Assembly (NCBI GenBank): GCA_031410595.1
Contig: JANNZM010000001.1
Span: 1-64,000, forward strand
Origin: JANMCE01 sp031410595
GTDB lineage: Bacteria; Actinomycetota; Acidimicrobiia; Acidimicrobiales; Ilumatobacteraceae
Direction of reading: 5' to 3'
DNA: 64,000 bases
The position numbers and the translations under genes are program-made. Numbering within the stretch: position 1 is the stretch's first letter; every line of letters starts with the position of its first letter. Below the pieces are notes generated by a model, which saw only the letters and a program-made list of their open reading frames with translations, searched no databases and was not told the origin of the DNA. Positions 34,425-43,468 of the stretch are shown here, in pieces.

Positions 34425-35126
34425 TTAAACTCCGTTCTGAAGCTGCGCTGACGAATCGGACTTAAGTCTATTGAAGTCATCTGATGGGCCACAGATCGAT
34501 GAGACGCGGTACTTTCCTGAGAGATTCTGGCGAACAAAGGCCGACGGGAGTCCGAGTATGGCCAAATTCTGTCCTATCGAAAGGAGGGACGGCTCCAAAT
34601 CCTGGACAAGCGCCTCGCACGGTCCTGGAAGAAGCGCACCGTGGCCTCGAGTCCTGTTTCGCAGCCAAGCGAAGTCTGCAAACCATTGCCGCAGACTCGT
34701 CCTGCCGACCAAGCAACTGCGAGAAGGCTCGAGGATGGTCTGGACCCTCTGAAGTAGTTGCACGCTTTCAACCTGCCAAGCCGATTCTTGCGAACCATAG
34801 GCTTGGGTTATCTCTCGGACAGCCGGCGCGGTTGCTTGCACTCGGTGTTGAGAGGCGGGCCCTGTCAGGAGGTCGTCTAGAGCTTGAACCCATTCTCCGA
34901 TGCCCGTTGCGCGGACGAGCTTGTGCTCAAGACGATATCGATGTCGATCGCGATCGCTCTCAAGAGTTGCGAGCAGATTGACGGTCGTGAGCTTTACGAC
35001 CAACTCTCCCAGGTACATCAAATCGTAAAAGTGCGCTACGAAGGACTCGCCTTTGGTCGTTTGAACTCTCTCCCACATGCGTTCAAGTACAACCGAGCGT
35101 GAGGTAGTTGGGTCTTGGTCATTCAT
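34425..35126 (-). CDS. N-terminal part of the split STAND protein (RNxTRGHG-type domain)
   Basis: 233 residues from ATG 35126 to TAA 34425-34427. It is mostly helical, with FYDLMYLGELVVKLTT near the start, a LRNRTRGHGALLPGPCEA motif in the middle and NLSGKYRVSSI close to the end. From memory these elements precede the NB-ARC module in a single polypeptide in related STAND proteins. The frame continues past the TAA without interruption into the ATPase. It may act as the sensor/effector-associated region. Divergent from the MttB-like gene at 35343, with a 216-bp gap in which I see no further gene. Confidence 0.6.
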   Translation of the reverse strand: MNDQDPTTSRSVVLERMWERVQTTKGESFVAHFYDLMYLGELVVKLTTVNLLATLESDRDRHRYRLEHKLVRATGIGEWVQALDDLLTGPASQHRVQATAPAVREITQAYGSQESAWQVESVQLLQRVQTILEPSRSCLVGRTSLRQWFADFAWLRNRTRGHGALLPGPCEALVQDLEPSLLSIGQNLAILGLPSAFVRQNLSGKYRVSSICGPSDDFNRLKSDSSAQLQNGV

Positions 35127-35342
35127 TGTTCAATACCGCCGTTCGTATGCATGAGCTCTAAGCGACCGCTTACGGAGAAGCTTAACGCGCTGTTGGTGGA
35201 AAATGTAGCGAAAATGGAACAGGCGTTCTCGTGTTGCTGGCTCGACGAAGGCGGAAGCGCTGCTCGGCATTCCTGACACGATCGTACTGGGATAGGCTCG
35301 GGGGAGTAGCGTTTGGGGAACGTCGACTGGGGGAGTGGGGCC

Positions 35343-36890
35343 ATGGCTGAGGATGATGCGGGGGTCCGGCGCAGGCGTGGCGGAAGGGTCGACACCGGTG
35401 GGAAGGCGCGGGCGATTGAGCAGCGGCCTTACTCGCAGCCCCGTCTGAGATACGCGCCGACGGAGGTCGTCAGTGCCGACGAGCTTGAGCACATTCACCT
35501 GGCTTCGCTGCGCATCCTCCAAGAGATCGGGATGGACGTTCTCGATCCCGAATCGCGGGATCTCCTGAAGCAGGCCGGTGCCGACGTCCAGGGTGATCGG
35601 GTGCGGTTCGACCCCGACATGATCCTCGAGAAGATCACGACGGTTCCGAAGCAATTCACGCTGCACGCGACCAACCCGGCGCACGACCTGCAGATCGGTG
35701 GGAACTGGATGGCGTTCGGGTCGGTGGCCTCGGCGCCGAACGTGTTCGACATGGATCGTGGCCGCAGGGTCGGTAATCGGCAGGACTACCAGGACCTGCT
35801 GCGGCTGAGCCAGATGTTCAACACGGTGCACTTTCTTGGCGGCTATCCGGTGGAACCGATCGACATTCATGCATCGGTTCGGCACCTCGATGCCACCTAT
35901 GACGCGCTGACGTTGGTCGACAAACCGATCCACGCTTACAGCCTGGGGCGGCAGCGCAATCAGGACTGCTTGGAGATGGTGCGCATCGCACGTGGTCGCA
36001 CCGATGAGCAGATCGACAACGAGCCGAGCATCTTCACCATCATCAACTCGTCGTCGCCGCTGCGACTCGACCTGCCGATGCTGCAGGGCATCCTCGAATA
36101 CTCCGCTCGCAACCAGGTGGTCGTGCTCACGCCGTTCACACTGTCGGGCGCCATGGCCCCGGTCACCCTGGCTGGCGCGCTCGCACAACAGAACGCGGAG
36201 GCGCTGGCCGGCATCACGCTCACGCAGATCGTGCGGGCCGGCAGCCCGGCGGTGTACGGCGGATTCACCTCTAACGTCGATATGCAGTCTGGCGCGCCGG
36301 CCTTCGGTACGCCCGAATACATGCGTACCGCCATGGTGGGCGGGCAACTCGCCCGGCGCTACGGCTTCCCGTATCGCAGCAGCAACGTGTGCGCAGCGAA
36401 CGCCCTCGACATGCAGGCCGCCTACGAGTCGGTCTTCTCCATTTGGGGAGCCGTGATGGGCGGTGTGAACCTCATGATGCACGGCGCCGGATGGATGGAA
36501 GGCGGCCTGCACGCCGGGTTCGAAAAGCTGGTCCTTGATGCCGAACTGCTGCAGATGGTGTCAGCCTTTCTCGACCCCATTGTGGTGAACGATGACGAGC
36601 TGGCGGTCGACGCTATCAAGGAGGTTGGGCCGGGCGGACACTTCTTCGGCGTCGGTCATACCCAGGAGCGATTCCGCACTGCCTTTCATCACCCGATGCT
36701 GTCCGATTGGCGCAACTACGAAACGTGGGAAGAAGCTGGTAGCCCCCAAACCGCAGGCAAGGCCAACGCCGTCTACAAGCAGATGCTGGCCGCCTACGAA
36801 CCGCCGCCGCTCGACAGTGTCATCCAGGAAGAACTTGCATCCTTCGTCGCTCGCCGCAAGGCCGAGGGCGGCGTCCCGACGGACTTCTAG
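35343..36890 (+). CDS. MttB-family methyltransferase, second copy, no amber codon
   Basis: 515 residues from ATG 35343, preferred over TTG 35313 because a GGGGGAG purine run precedes it. Features shared with the copy at 18552 include DMQSGAPAFGTPEYM, VNLMMHAAGWMEGGL-like text (LMMHGAGWMEGG) and FFGVGHTQERFRTAF. No in-frame TAG, so a non-pyrrolysine homologue. N-terminus is basic (RRRRGGRVDTGGKAR). No corrinoid protein gene is adjacent, so it may use the corrinoid protein made by the operon at 17.6-24.1 kb, possibly with a different methylated amine. Confidence 0.87.
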   Translation: MAEDDAGVRRRRGGRVDTGGKARAIEQRPYSQPRLRYAPTEVVSADELEHIHLASLRILQEIGMDVLDPESRDLLKQAGADVQGDRVRFDPDMILEKITTVPKQFTLHATNPAHDLQIGGNWMAFGSVASAPNVFDMDRGRRVGNRQDYQDLLRLSQMFNTVHFLGGYPVEPIDIHASVRHLDATYDALTLVDKPIHAYSLGRQRNQDCLEMVRIARGRTDEQIDNEPSIFTIINSSSPLRLDLPMLQGILEYSARNQVVVLTPFTLSGAMAPVTLAGALAQQNAEALAGITLTQIVRAGSPAVYGGFTSNVDMQSGAPAFGTPEYMRTAMVGGQLARRYGFPYRSSNVCAANALDMQAAYESVFSIWGAVMGGVNLMMHGAGWMEGGLHAGFEKLVLDAELLQMVSAFLDPIVVNDDELAVDAIKEVGPGGHFFGVGHTQERFRTAFHHPMLSDWRNYETWEEAGSPQTAGKANAVYKQMLAAYEPPPLDSVIQEELASFVARRKAEGGVPTDF

Positions 36891-36971
36891 CCGTGACCAG
36901 CTCGAATGTCGATCGAGCGGAGCGGTGCTGCGTGCCGTCATCGCCAAGTGCTGCCCATACTCGTTTTGAGG

Positions 36972-36989
36972 TGTATCTGATCGGATACA
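36972..36989. promoter_or_regulatory. XRE operator site 3 (TGTATC-N6-GATACA)
   Basis: TGTATC-TGATCG-GATACA lies 121 bp upstream of the flavoenzyme start at 37111. Arms, spacing and spacer match the two sites at the XRE gene (24705-24720 and 24756-24787), and an AACAAARTGG stretch follows within 15 bases both here and beside site 2. The remaining part of this 220-bp gap holds no gene I can support. Confidence 0.6.
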
Positions 36990-37110
36990 TGCCGAAAACA
37001 AAATGGTCGGGTGGCACCGGCCAACTTGCGTCCCAACCGGCACCACGCATGAGAAATCTGAAATCATTGGCGGCCGGCTCGGCCGGGCCACACGAAGGGG
37101 AAACACGTAC

Positions 37111-39549
37111 GTGAAAACGTCTGCGCAGGTTGTTGTTATTGGCGGCGGTGTGGTGGGCGCCAGCGTGCTCTATCACTTGGCCGAGGCAGGGTGGACCGAC
37201 CTCGTGCTCATCGAGCGCAAGGAACTCACCTCAGGTTCTACCTGGCACGCGGCCGGCGGTATGCACACGTTGAATGGTGATCCCAACGTTTCCAAGCTGC
37301 AGCAGTACACAATCGAGCTCTACAAAAAGATCGAGGCGCAGTCTGGTCGCAACTGCTCCATCCACCTGCCTGGCGGGCTCATGCTGGCCGACACGCCCGA
37401 GCGTATGGATTGGCTGCGCATGGCCGTCGCCCGTGGCCGCTACCTGGGAATGGACCTAGAACTCATCTCCAGCAAAGAGGCGCAAGAACTCTTCCCGCTG
37501 ATGGATCACAGCCACTTCATCGGCGCGCTGTACGACCCGGTGGAAGGTCATGTCGACCCCAGTGGTGTCACGTGGGCGTACGCCGAATGTGCCAAGCAAA
37601 AGGGTGCCGAGATCTACCGCAACAACTGGGTCAGCGCGCTCAACCAACGCCCAGACGGCACGTGGGACGTCGTCACCGAGCAGGGCGAAATACACGCCGA
37701 ACACATCGTGAACGCTGGCGGTTTGTGGGCTCGCGAAGTCGGCCGCATGATCGGCATCGAGCTGCCGGTGTTGGCCATGGAGCACATGTATTTGCTCACC
37801 GAAGACATGACAGAAGTGGCCGCCCACGTGGCCAAGACCGGCAAGGAAATGCCGATGGCACTCGACTTCTCGGGCGAGATTTACATCCGCCAGGAGGGTG
37901 GCGGCATGTTGCTCGGCACCTACGAGCAGGCGTGCGTGCCCTGGTCGCCCAAGCACACGCCGTGGGACTTTTCGCAGCGTCTGCTCACCCCCGACCTGGA
38001 CCGCATCGCGCCCGAATTGGAGGTCGCGTTCCAGCACTATCCGGCCATGGCCACGGCCGGTATCAAGACGGTTATCAACGGGCCGTTCACGTTCTCGCCC
38101 GACGGCAATCCGCTGGTCGGCCCGGTGCGGGGCATCCGCAACTGTTGGGTGGCCTGCGCGGTGATGGCCGGTCTGTCGCAGGGTGGCGGAGTTGGTCTGG
38201 CACTGGCGAACTGGATGACCAATGGCGAACCCGGCTTGGACGTGTGGGGTATGGACATCGCCCGCTACGGCGACTACGCCACGCTGCAGTACACCAACGC
38301 CAAGGTGCGCGAAAACTACTCCCGCCGCTTCCGCATCACCTTTCCCAACGAGGAACTCGCGGGCGCCCGTCCACTGCACATGACGCCCATCCACGGACGG
38401 CTCGACAAGGCCAACGCGGTGTGGGGCGCATCATTCGGTTTGGAGCACAGCTTGTGGTTCCAGAAGCCGGGTGAAGACCCGCACGAGAACGTCACCTTCC
38501 ACCGCTCGAATGCGTTCGATGTTGTGGCCGAAGAAGTGAAGGCCGTTCGCGAACGCGTCGGCCTGACCGAGGTCTCGAACTTCGCTAAGTATGAGGTGAC
38601 CGGCAGTGGAGCCGAGGCGTGGTTGTCGTCGATGCTCACCAACCGCATGCCAAAGGTTGGCCGCATCGTGCTGACGGCCATGCTGAATCCGGCCGGACGC
38701 ATCGAGGGTGAATTCACCGTCGCTCGCCTCGCCGAAAACCAGTTCTTTCTCTTCGGATCACAGTCGGCCGAGATCCATCACAGCCGCTGGTTCCTGGCCC
38801 ACATGCCCACCGATGGCAGCGTGCAGCTCAAGGTGCACGGCCTCGGCCTGGTCGGCCTCTCCATCGCCGGACCGAAGGCACGCGAAGTGCTGCAAACGCT
38901 GGTGGATACGGACCTCGCCAACGACTTCAAGTTCATGGACTTCCGTCAGATCGATGTCGGTATGGTGCCAGCCATGGTCGGTCGCATCACCTACTCCGGC
39001 GACCTCGGCTACGAGATCTGGGTAACGCCCGAATACCAGTGCGCTCTGTATGACTCGCTGATGAAAGCAGGCGAGCTGCACGGCATTGGCCTGTTCGGGT
39101 TTCGAGCGCTCATGTCGCTCCGTCTCGAGAAGAACTTCGGCACATGGTTCCGTGAGTACCGCCCCATCTACACGCCGCTCGAAGCTGGCATAAAGCACTA
39201 CATCAAACTCGATCATGACTTCATCGGTCGCGCCGCTTACGAAGCCGAGCTGGTCAAAGGCCCCGACCGTCGCTTGGTCATCTTCGTGGTCGAGGTTGGC
39301 ACCGGCGCCGATGCCGCGGACGTCATTGGCGACGAGCCGGTATGGCACAACGACAAGGTTGTCGGCTGGATCACCTCCGGCGGCTATGCCCACAACTCTA
39401 AGGTGTCACTCGCCATGGGGTACATCCCTGCGGAGTTGCTCGACCCCGACACCACCGGTTTCGAGATCGAAATTATCGGGGTCCGTCGCCCTGCTCGGCT
39501 GCAGCTTGAGCCGATTTTCGACCCCGCCGGCCTCCGTATGCGCGGCTGA
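37111..39549 (+). CDS. Dimethylglycine/sarcosine dehydrogenase-like FAD-GcvT protein
   Basis: 812 residues from GTG 37111, chosen because AAGGGGA lies about 10 bases upstream and the FAD motif VVVIGGGVVGASVLYHLAEAGW then begins at the expected distance. GSTWHAAGGMHT carries the His that binds FAD covalently in dimethylglycine dehydrogenase. A FAO_M linker lies around residues 385-440 and a GcvT-like THF domain fills the C-terminal 370 residues. The likely reaction is oxidative N-demethylation with transfer of the carbon to THF. First gene of a run continuing with Sox-like subunits. Similar in plan to, but different from, the protein at 11283. Confidence 0.87.
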   Translation: MKTSAQVVVIGGGVVGASVLYHLAEAGWTDLVLIERKELTSGSTWHAAGGMHTLNGDPNVSKLQQYTIELYKKIEAQSGRNCSIHLPGGLMLADTPERMDWLRMAVARGRYLGMDLELISSKEAQELFPLMDHSHFIGALYDPVEGHVDPSGVTWAYAECAKQKGAEIYRNNWVSALNQRPDGTWDVVTEQGEIHAEHIVNAGGLWAREVGRMIGIELPVLAMEHMYLLTEDMTEVAAHVAKTGKEMPMALDFSGEIYIRQEGGGMLLGTYEQACVPWSPKHTPWDFSQRLLTPDLDRIAPELEVAFQHYPAMATAGIKTVINGPFTFSPDGNPLVGPVRGIRNCWVACAVMAGLSQGGGVGLALANWMTNGEPGLDVWGMDIARYGDYATLQYTNAKVRENYSRRFRITFPNEELAGARPLHMTPIHGRLDKANAVWGASFGLEHSLWFQKPGEDPHENVTFHRSNAFDVVAEEVKAVRERVGLTEVSNFAKYEVTGSGAEAWLSSMLTNRMPKVGRIVLTAMLNPAGRIEGEFTVARLAENQFFLFGSQSAEIHHSRWFLAHMPTDGSVQLKVHGLGLVGLSIAGPKAREVLQTLVDTDLANDFKFMDFRQIDVGMVPAMVGRITYSGDLGYEIWVTPEYQCALYDSLMKAGELHGIGLFGFRALMSLRLEKNFGTWFREYRPIYTPLEAGIKHYIKLDHDFIGRAAYEAELVKGPDRRLVIFVVEVGTGADAADVIGDEPVWHNDKVVGWITSGGYAHNSKVSLAMGYIPAELLDPDTTGFEIEIIGVRRPARLQLEPIFDPAGLRMRG

Positions 39550-39632
39550 AATGGACGCAGCGAGCCCTCAGAGAAGAGCACAAAGAGGCGGAACGATATG
39601 ACTGTCCCTGGCCGAACGGTAAGGATCTGGAA

Positions 39633-41852
39633 ATGACGATCAGCGTCGATGGGCAGCAGCTGCAGTTTCAGCCGGGGGACTCGGTCGCTATCGCCATCGT
39701 GCGCCACGGGCAGCATCCGCTGCACGGCGGTACGCTTTGCCTCGCAGGCGACTGTGGTAACTGCGTGGCCGAGGTGGACGGCACCGCCTTCGTGCGTACC
39801 TGCCAGGTCGACGCGACCGATGGTCAAACCGTGCGACGACACCCAGTCATCGGCGGCCCGACCATTGCTCAGCTCGACACTACCGAGACCCGCCAGCAGT
39901 TCGCCCACATCCCCGTCCGCAGAGAGTCAGCCGATCTTGTCGTCATCGGCGCGGGGGACAGCGGGGGAGCGGCCGCGGCGGTCGAGGGCGACGACGCAGG
40001 CCGCCTGGTCACCATCCTCGATACCAGGGATGGCAACGAAGTGGTCGGCGTCTACGGCGGGCCCACCGTCATCGTCCGCACCACAACCGGCATGCTGCAC
40101 CTGCGGGCCAACGACGTCATCATCGCCACGGGCGCGGCCGAGCTGCACCCTGTCTGTGAGGGCTCCATGCTGACCGGTATCTACACGCCGTCGGCCGCGC
40201 GAAAGCTCAAGGAGGCCAGCGTTGATCTGGGGAATCTTGTCGCCATTGGCGGCACGGGAATCGACATGCCCGGTCGACATGTCGATGGAACAGTCGTAGC
40301 GTTTATCGGCGAGAGTCACGTGATCGCTGTCGTCACCGAAGACGCCGACGGCAACCAGGACGCTCATCCCTGCGACAGCGTCGTTGTGGGGGTGGGCTTG
40401 TCGCCGCGTGACCTGCTGCTCCGCATGACCCACGATGAACACGTCACCATCGTTGGCCCAGCCGCGCAGAAGTTTGCGCTGCCCGTTTGCCCTGACCGAG
40501 GCACGGTGTGCCCGTGCGCAAAAACCACCGTCGACGACCTCAACATGGTGTGGGACAAGGGTTTCAACGAACTCGAACTCATCAAGCGTGCGAGCCTCGC
40601 CGGCACCGGTACCTGCCAGGGAAGCGTGTGCGGTCCGTACCTGCGCAGCTACGTAGCCGAACGCAGTGGTGAAACCCCCGAGATGTTCACCGCCCGCCCG
40701 GCCAGTCGGCAGATCACTTTGGCCGAGGCGGGCGCAGGGGTGCACCCCGAGCCGTTCCGTCGCACCGCGCTCCATGAGGAAAACGTCAAAGCCGGTGCGA
40801 ACCTCGACCGGTTCGGTAACTGGTGGCGACCCTGGAACTACGGCGATCACGAAGGCGAGTACCACGCCGTTCGCAACGCCGTTTCGCTCGGTGATGTCAG
40901 CACGCTTGGCAAGATGATCGTGGACGGGCCCGACACGGTCGAACTGCTCGAGCGTCTCTACCCGACCACCATCGCCGACATCAGGCCGGGCCGATCAAGG
41001 TACGTGCTCTTGCTGAACGAGCGCGGTCACATCATCGACGACGGCATGGTTTGCCGAGAGACCGACACCCGTTTCGTGCTGACGTTCACCTCGGGCGGCG
41101 CCGCTAATGCCGAGGCGTTCGTGCGGGATTGGATCGAGACGTGGCAGCTCGATGCGCGAGTGCTCGACCGCACCATGTCACTCGCCGCAATCAACGTCAC
41201 CGGGTCGCGTGCCGGCGAACTCTTGCAACGAGTCGGCGTTGATAGTCCGCCCAAGTTCCTGCAGCACCAGCACGGCACCGTCGCGGGCATCGAGTGCCAC
41301 ATCATGCGTCTGTCGTTCACCGGCGAAGCATCGTTCGAACTGCATCACGCAGTCGTTCGCTCGGCCGAGTTGTGGCGTGCGCTCATGGCCGCAGGTGCTG
41401 ACATGGGCATCAAGCCGCACGGCCTCCAGACCCTGTTTGGTCTGCGGCTCGAGAAGGGGCACATCATCGTGGGCATGGACACCGAGATGGACACCACACC
41501 CCGCCGAGTCAACATGGACTGGGCGGTCAAGATGTCCAAGCCCGACTTCATCGGCCGCATGGCACTCGAACGCACCGCCAAGCTGCCCGATCAGCGCCGA
41601 TTGCACGGCCTCGAGATGGATGGCGAGGCCCCGGTCGAAGGCACGCCCATCATGGTCGACGGCCAGATCCACGGTCATGTCTCCAGCACGTTCACCTCGC
41701 CAACCTTGGGCAAGGCAATCATGCTGGGCTGGCTGAAGAGGGGCGCGTCGCTCGACGGCAGCCCCATTACTCACGTCGAGATCGGCGGCCGCCTCGCCAC
41801 CGTGGTCGAAACTCCCTTCTTCGATCATGAGGGAGCCCGCGCCCGTGCCTGA
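39633..41852 (+). CDS. soxA: Sarcosine oxidase alpha subunit-like protein, compact form with extra Fe-S cysteines
   Basis: 739 residues, shorter than the roughly 950-1000 of heterotetrameric SoxA. Order: N-terminal [2Fe-2S] ferredoxin-like part (CLAGDCGNCVAEVDG, later C), a shrunken nucleotide-binding region (VVIGAGDSGGAAAA; VIIATGAAELHPV), a BFD-like four-cysteine segment CPCAKTT...TGTCQGSVCGP, and a C-terminal GcvT/THF domain of about 360 residues. Canonical SoxA lacks the last two Cys pairs. Likely role: accepts electrons and formaldehyde-level carbon from the SoxB-like subunit. The DMGDH-like gene ends 83 bp upstream; the SoxG-like gene overlaps its 3' end. Confidence 0.8.
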   Translation: MTISVDGQQLQFQPGDSVAIAIVRHGQHPLHGGTLCLAGDCGNCVAEVDGTAFVRTCQVDATDGQTVRRHPVIGGPTIAQLDTTETRQQFAHIPVRRESADLVVIGAGDSGGAAAAVEGDDAGRLVTILDTRDGNEVVGVYGGPTVIVRTTTGMLHLRANDVIIATGAAELHPVCEGSMLTGIYTPSAARKLKEASVDLGNLVAIGGTGIDMPGRHVDGTVVAFIGESHVIAVVTEDADGNQDAHPCDSVVVGVGLSPRDLLLRMTHDEHVTIVGPAAQKFALPVCPDRGTVCPCAKTTVDDLNMVWDKGFNELELIKRASLAGTGTCQGSVCGPYLRSYVAERSGETPEMFTARPASRQITLAEAGAGVHPEPFRRTALHEENVKAGANLDRFGNWWRPWNYGDHEGEYHAVRNAVSLGDVSTLGKMIVDGPDTVELLERLYPTTIADIRPGRSRYVLLLNERGHIIDDGMVCRETDTRFVLTFTSGGAANAEAFVRDWIETWQLDARVLDRTMSLAAINVTGSRAGELLQRVGVDSPPKFLQHQHGTVAGIECHIMRLSFTGEASFELHHAVVRSAELWRALMAAGADMGIKPHGLQTLFGLRLEKGHIIVGMDTEMDTTPRRVNMDWAVKMSKPDFIGRMALERTAKLPDQRRLHGLEMDGEAPVEGTPIMVDGQIHGHVSSTFTSPTLGKAIMLGWLKRGASLDGSPITHVEIGGRLATVVETPFFDHEGARARA

Positions 41853-42267
41853 GTTCTCCATGATTCCCGGCTACCGCATCGTGGCGACCGCGTCGGCCAT
41901 TGATGCCTTCGTAACTCTGGACGATCCATCCGACCTTGGCGACAAGAAGTTTTTCCACCCGCGTCTGCTGCGCTTGGCTCCCGACGACGTCTTCGTCTTC
42001 GGCCAGAAACCGCCCACATCGCCCGTCGACGATCCGTACGCGATCGTTGAGGAAGAATCGGGCTTCCACGGGGCGTGGTTCACGATAGAAGATTTCGACA
42101 AACATATACGGCCCCACATCGACTGGGAACTTCCTATCGAACCGCGGTCGTTCACACAGGGTCTTGTCGCCAATGTTCCCGCCAAACTGTGGGTCACCAC
42201 CGACCGGGTGCTACTCCTGACCAACGCTGCGTACGCCCACGAGCTCGAGGAGCGCATCGGTGAATGA
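41845..42267 (+). CDS. SoxG-like small subunit
   Basis: 140 residues from GTG 41845, preferred because GGGAG stands 9 bases upstream; ATG 41827 (146 residues) and ATG 41860 are alternatives. The C-terminal text FTQGLVANVPAKLWVTTD then LLLTNAAYAHELEERI resembles the end of sarcosine oxidase gamma subunits (FAQ-LLAGVP..., ...SYAE-LWE-L), and RLLRLAPDDVFVF fits their middle. It is shorter than typical SoxG (about 200). Its position between the A- and B-like genes supports a subunit role. Assignment is moderate; it could be a lineage-specific replacement. Confidence 0.5.
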   Translation: MPEFSMIPGYRIVATASAIDAFVTLDDPSDLGDKKFFHPRLLRLAPDDVFVFGQKPPTSPVDDPYAIVEEESGFHGAWFTIEDFDKHIRPHIDWELPIEPRSFTQGLVANVPAKLWVTTDRVLLLTNAAYAHELEERIGE

Positions 42268-43468
42268 GTTCGTAGAAACCCTGCTCGACCTCACCTGGCA
42301 CGCGCCCAAAGCCAGCTACGACGTGGTCATCATCGGTGGCGGTGGACACGGCCTGAGTACCGCCTACTACCTGGCCACGCAGCACGGCATCACCAACGTT
42401 GCGGTGCTCGAAGCCAACTACATCGGGTCGGGTAACTCGGGTCGCAACACCACCATCATCCGGGCCAACTACGGCATCCCCGAAGCCATTCGTTTCTACC
42501 AGCATTCCCTCGATCTCTATAAGACGCTGGAGGAAGACACCGGTTGCTGGATCATGCACGACACCAAGGGCCTGCTCTGGATGGCGCACACCGAAACCGG
42601 CATGCGCCAGGAACGCTCACGTGCATTGATGAACTCAGCGCTCGGCACCCACACCGAAATCGTCGGCCCCGACGACATCAAGAAGATCTGCCCGCTCATC
42701 GACATCACGGGCGGCGGTCGCTTCCCCGTGCGAGGCGCCAGCTATCACGTCGGCGGTGCGACGGCTCGCCACGACCGTGTGGTGTGGGCATACGCCCAGG
42801 GTGCGATGCGCAAGGGCGTGCACGTGCACCAGAACACCAGCGTCAACGACCTGCTGAACGACGGTGATCGGGTCACCGGCGTGATGACCAACAACGGCCC
42901 GATCTCGGCCGGTGTCGTGATGTCGGCTGTCGGCGGCAACGTCACGACCATTGCCAACATGGCCGGCGTGCGGCTGCCCGTTCGAACCCACCCGCTGCAG
43001 GCCTTCGTCACCAACGCCTACGCCCAATCGCTCGGCTCAATCGTGTCGTCCTCCGAGCTGCTCACCTACGTGTCGCAAACAGCACGGGGCCAGATGCTGG
43101 CCGGTGCCGAGTTTGAATCGCAGCCGAGCTACTCGAAGCAGTCGACCTTCCCGAATCTCGGCAGCGTTGCTAGCAAGCTCACGTACCATCTGCCGTTCAT
43201 GCGGGACCTTCGGATCCTGCGCCAGTGGACCGGCATTTGCGATGTGTCGGCCGACTTCTCACCCGTCATGGGCTTCACCGGTGTCGACGGATTCCTGGTC
43301 TCGACCGGCTGGGGCACGTGGGGTTTCAAGGGCATTCCCGCCGGAGGAGAAACCATGGCCGAACTGATTGCCACCGGCTCCACACCCGACCTGATCGCGC
43401 CGTTTGCGCTCACTCGTTTCGCGGCCGATCACGCCATGGCCGACCAGGGATCGACAGGTACCCGCTGA
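42260..43468 (+). CDS. soxB: Sarcosine oxidase beta subunit-like protein
   Basis: 402 residues, close to the family length. The N-terminus DVVIIGGGGHGLSTAYYLATQ, VAVLEANYIGSGNSGRNTTIIRANY is almost a signature for heterotetrameric sarcosine oxidase SoxB, which holds FAD and covalent FMN and oxidises sarcosine to glycine. C-terminus has GFLVSTGWGTWGFKGIPAGGE, the substrate/flavin pocket. GTG start overlaps the SoxG-like stop by 8 bp and its TGA overlaps the soxD ATG by one base, so the subunits are translationally coupled. Confidence 0.9.
   Translation: MNEFVETLLDLTWHAPKASYDVVIIGGGGHGLSTAYYLATQHGITNVAVLEANYIGSGNSGRNTTIIRANYGIPEAIRFYQHSLDLYKTLEEDTGCWIMHDTKGLLWMAHTETGMRQERSRALMNSALGTHTEIVGPDDIKKICPLIDITGGGRFPVRGASYHVGGATARHDRVVWAYAQGAMRKGVHVHQNTSVNDLLNDGDRVTGVMTNNGPISAGVVMSAVGGNVTTIANMAGVRLPVRTHPLQAFVTNAYAQSLGSIVSSSELLTYVSQTARGQMLAGAEFESQPSYSKQSTFPNLGSVASKLTYHLPFMRDLRILRQWTGICDVSADFSPVMGFTGVDGFLVSTGWGTWGFKGIPAGGETMAELIATGSTPDLIAPFALTRFAADHAMADQGSTGTR

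Noticed and set aside
31817..35126. TAA recoding as sense, since two neighbouring genes have in-frame TAA
   Set aside because: The two stops stand at positions expected to hold different residues, and intact genes in the window end with TAA normally.
18552..36890. Pyrrolysine (amber) readthrough in the two MttB genes
   Set aside because: Both genes are full length without any in-frame TAG, so they belong to the non-pyrrolysine branch.
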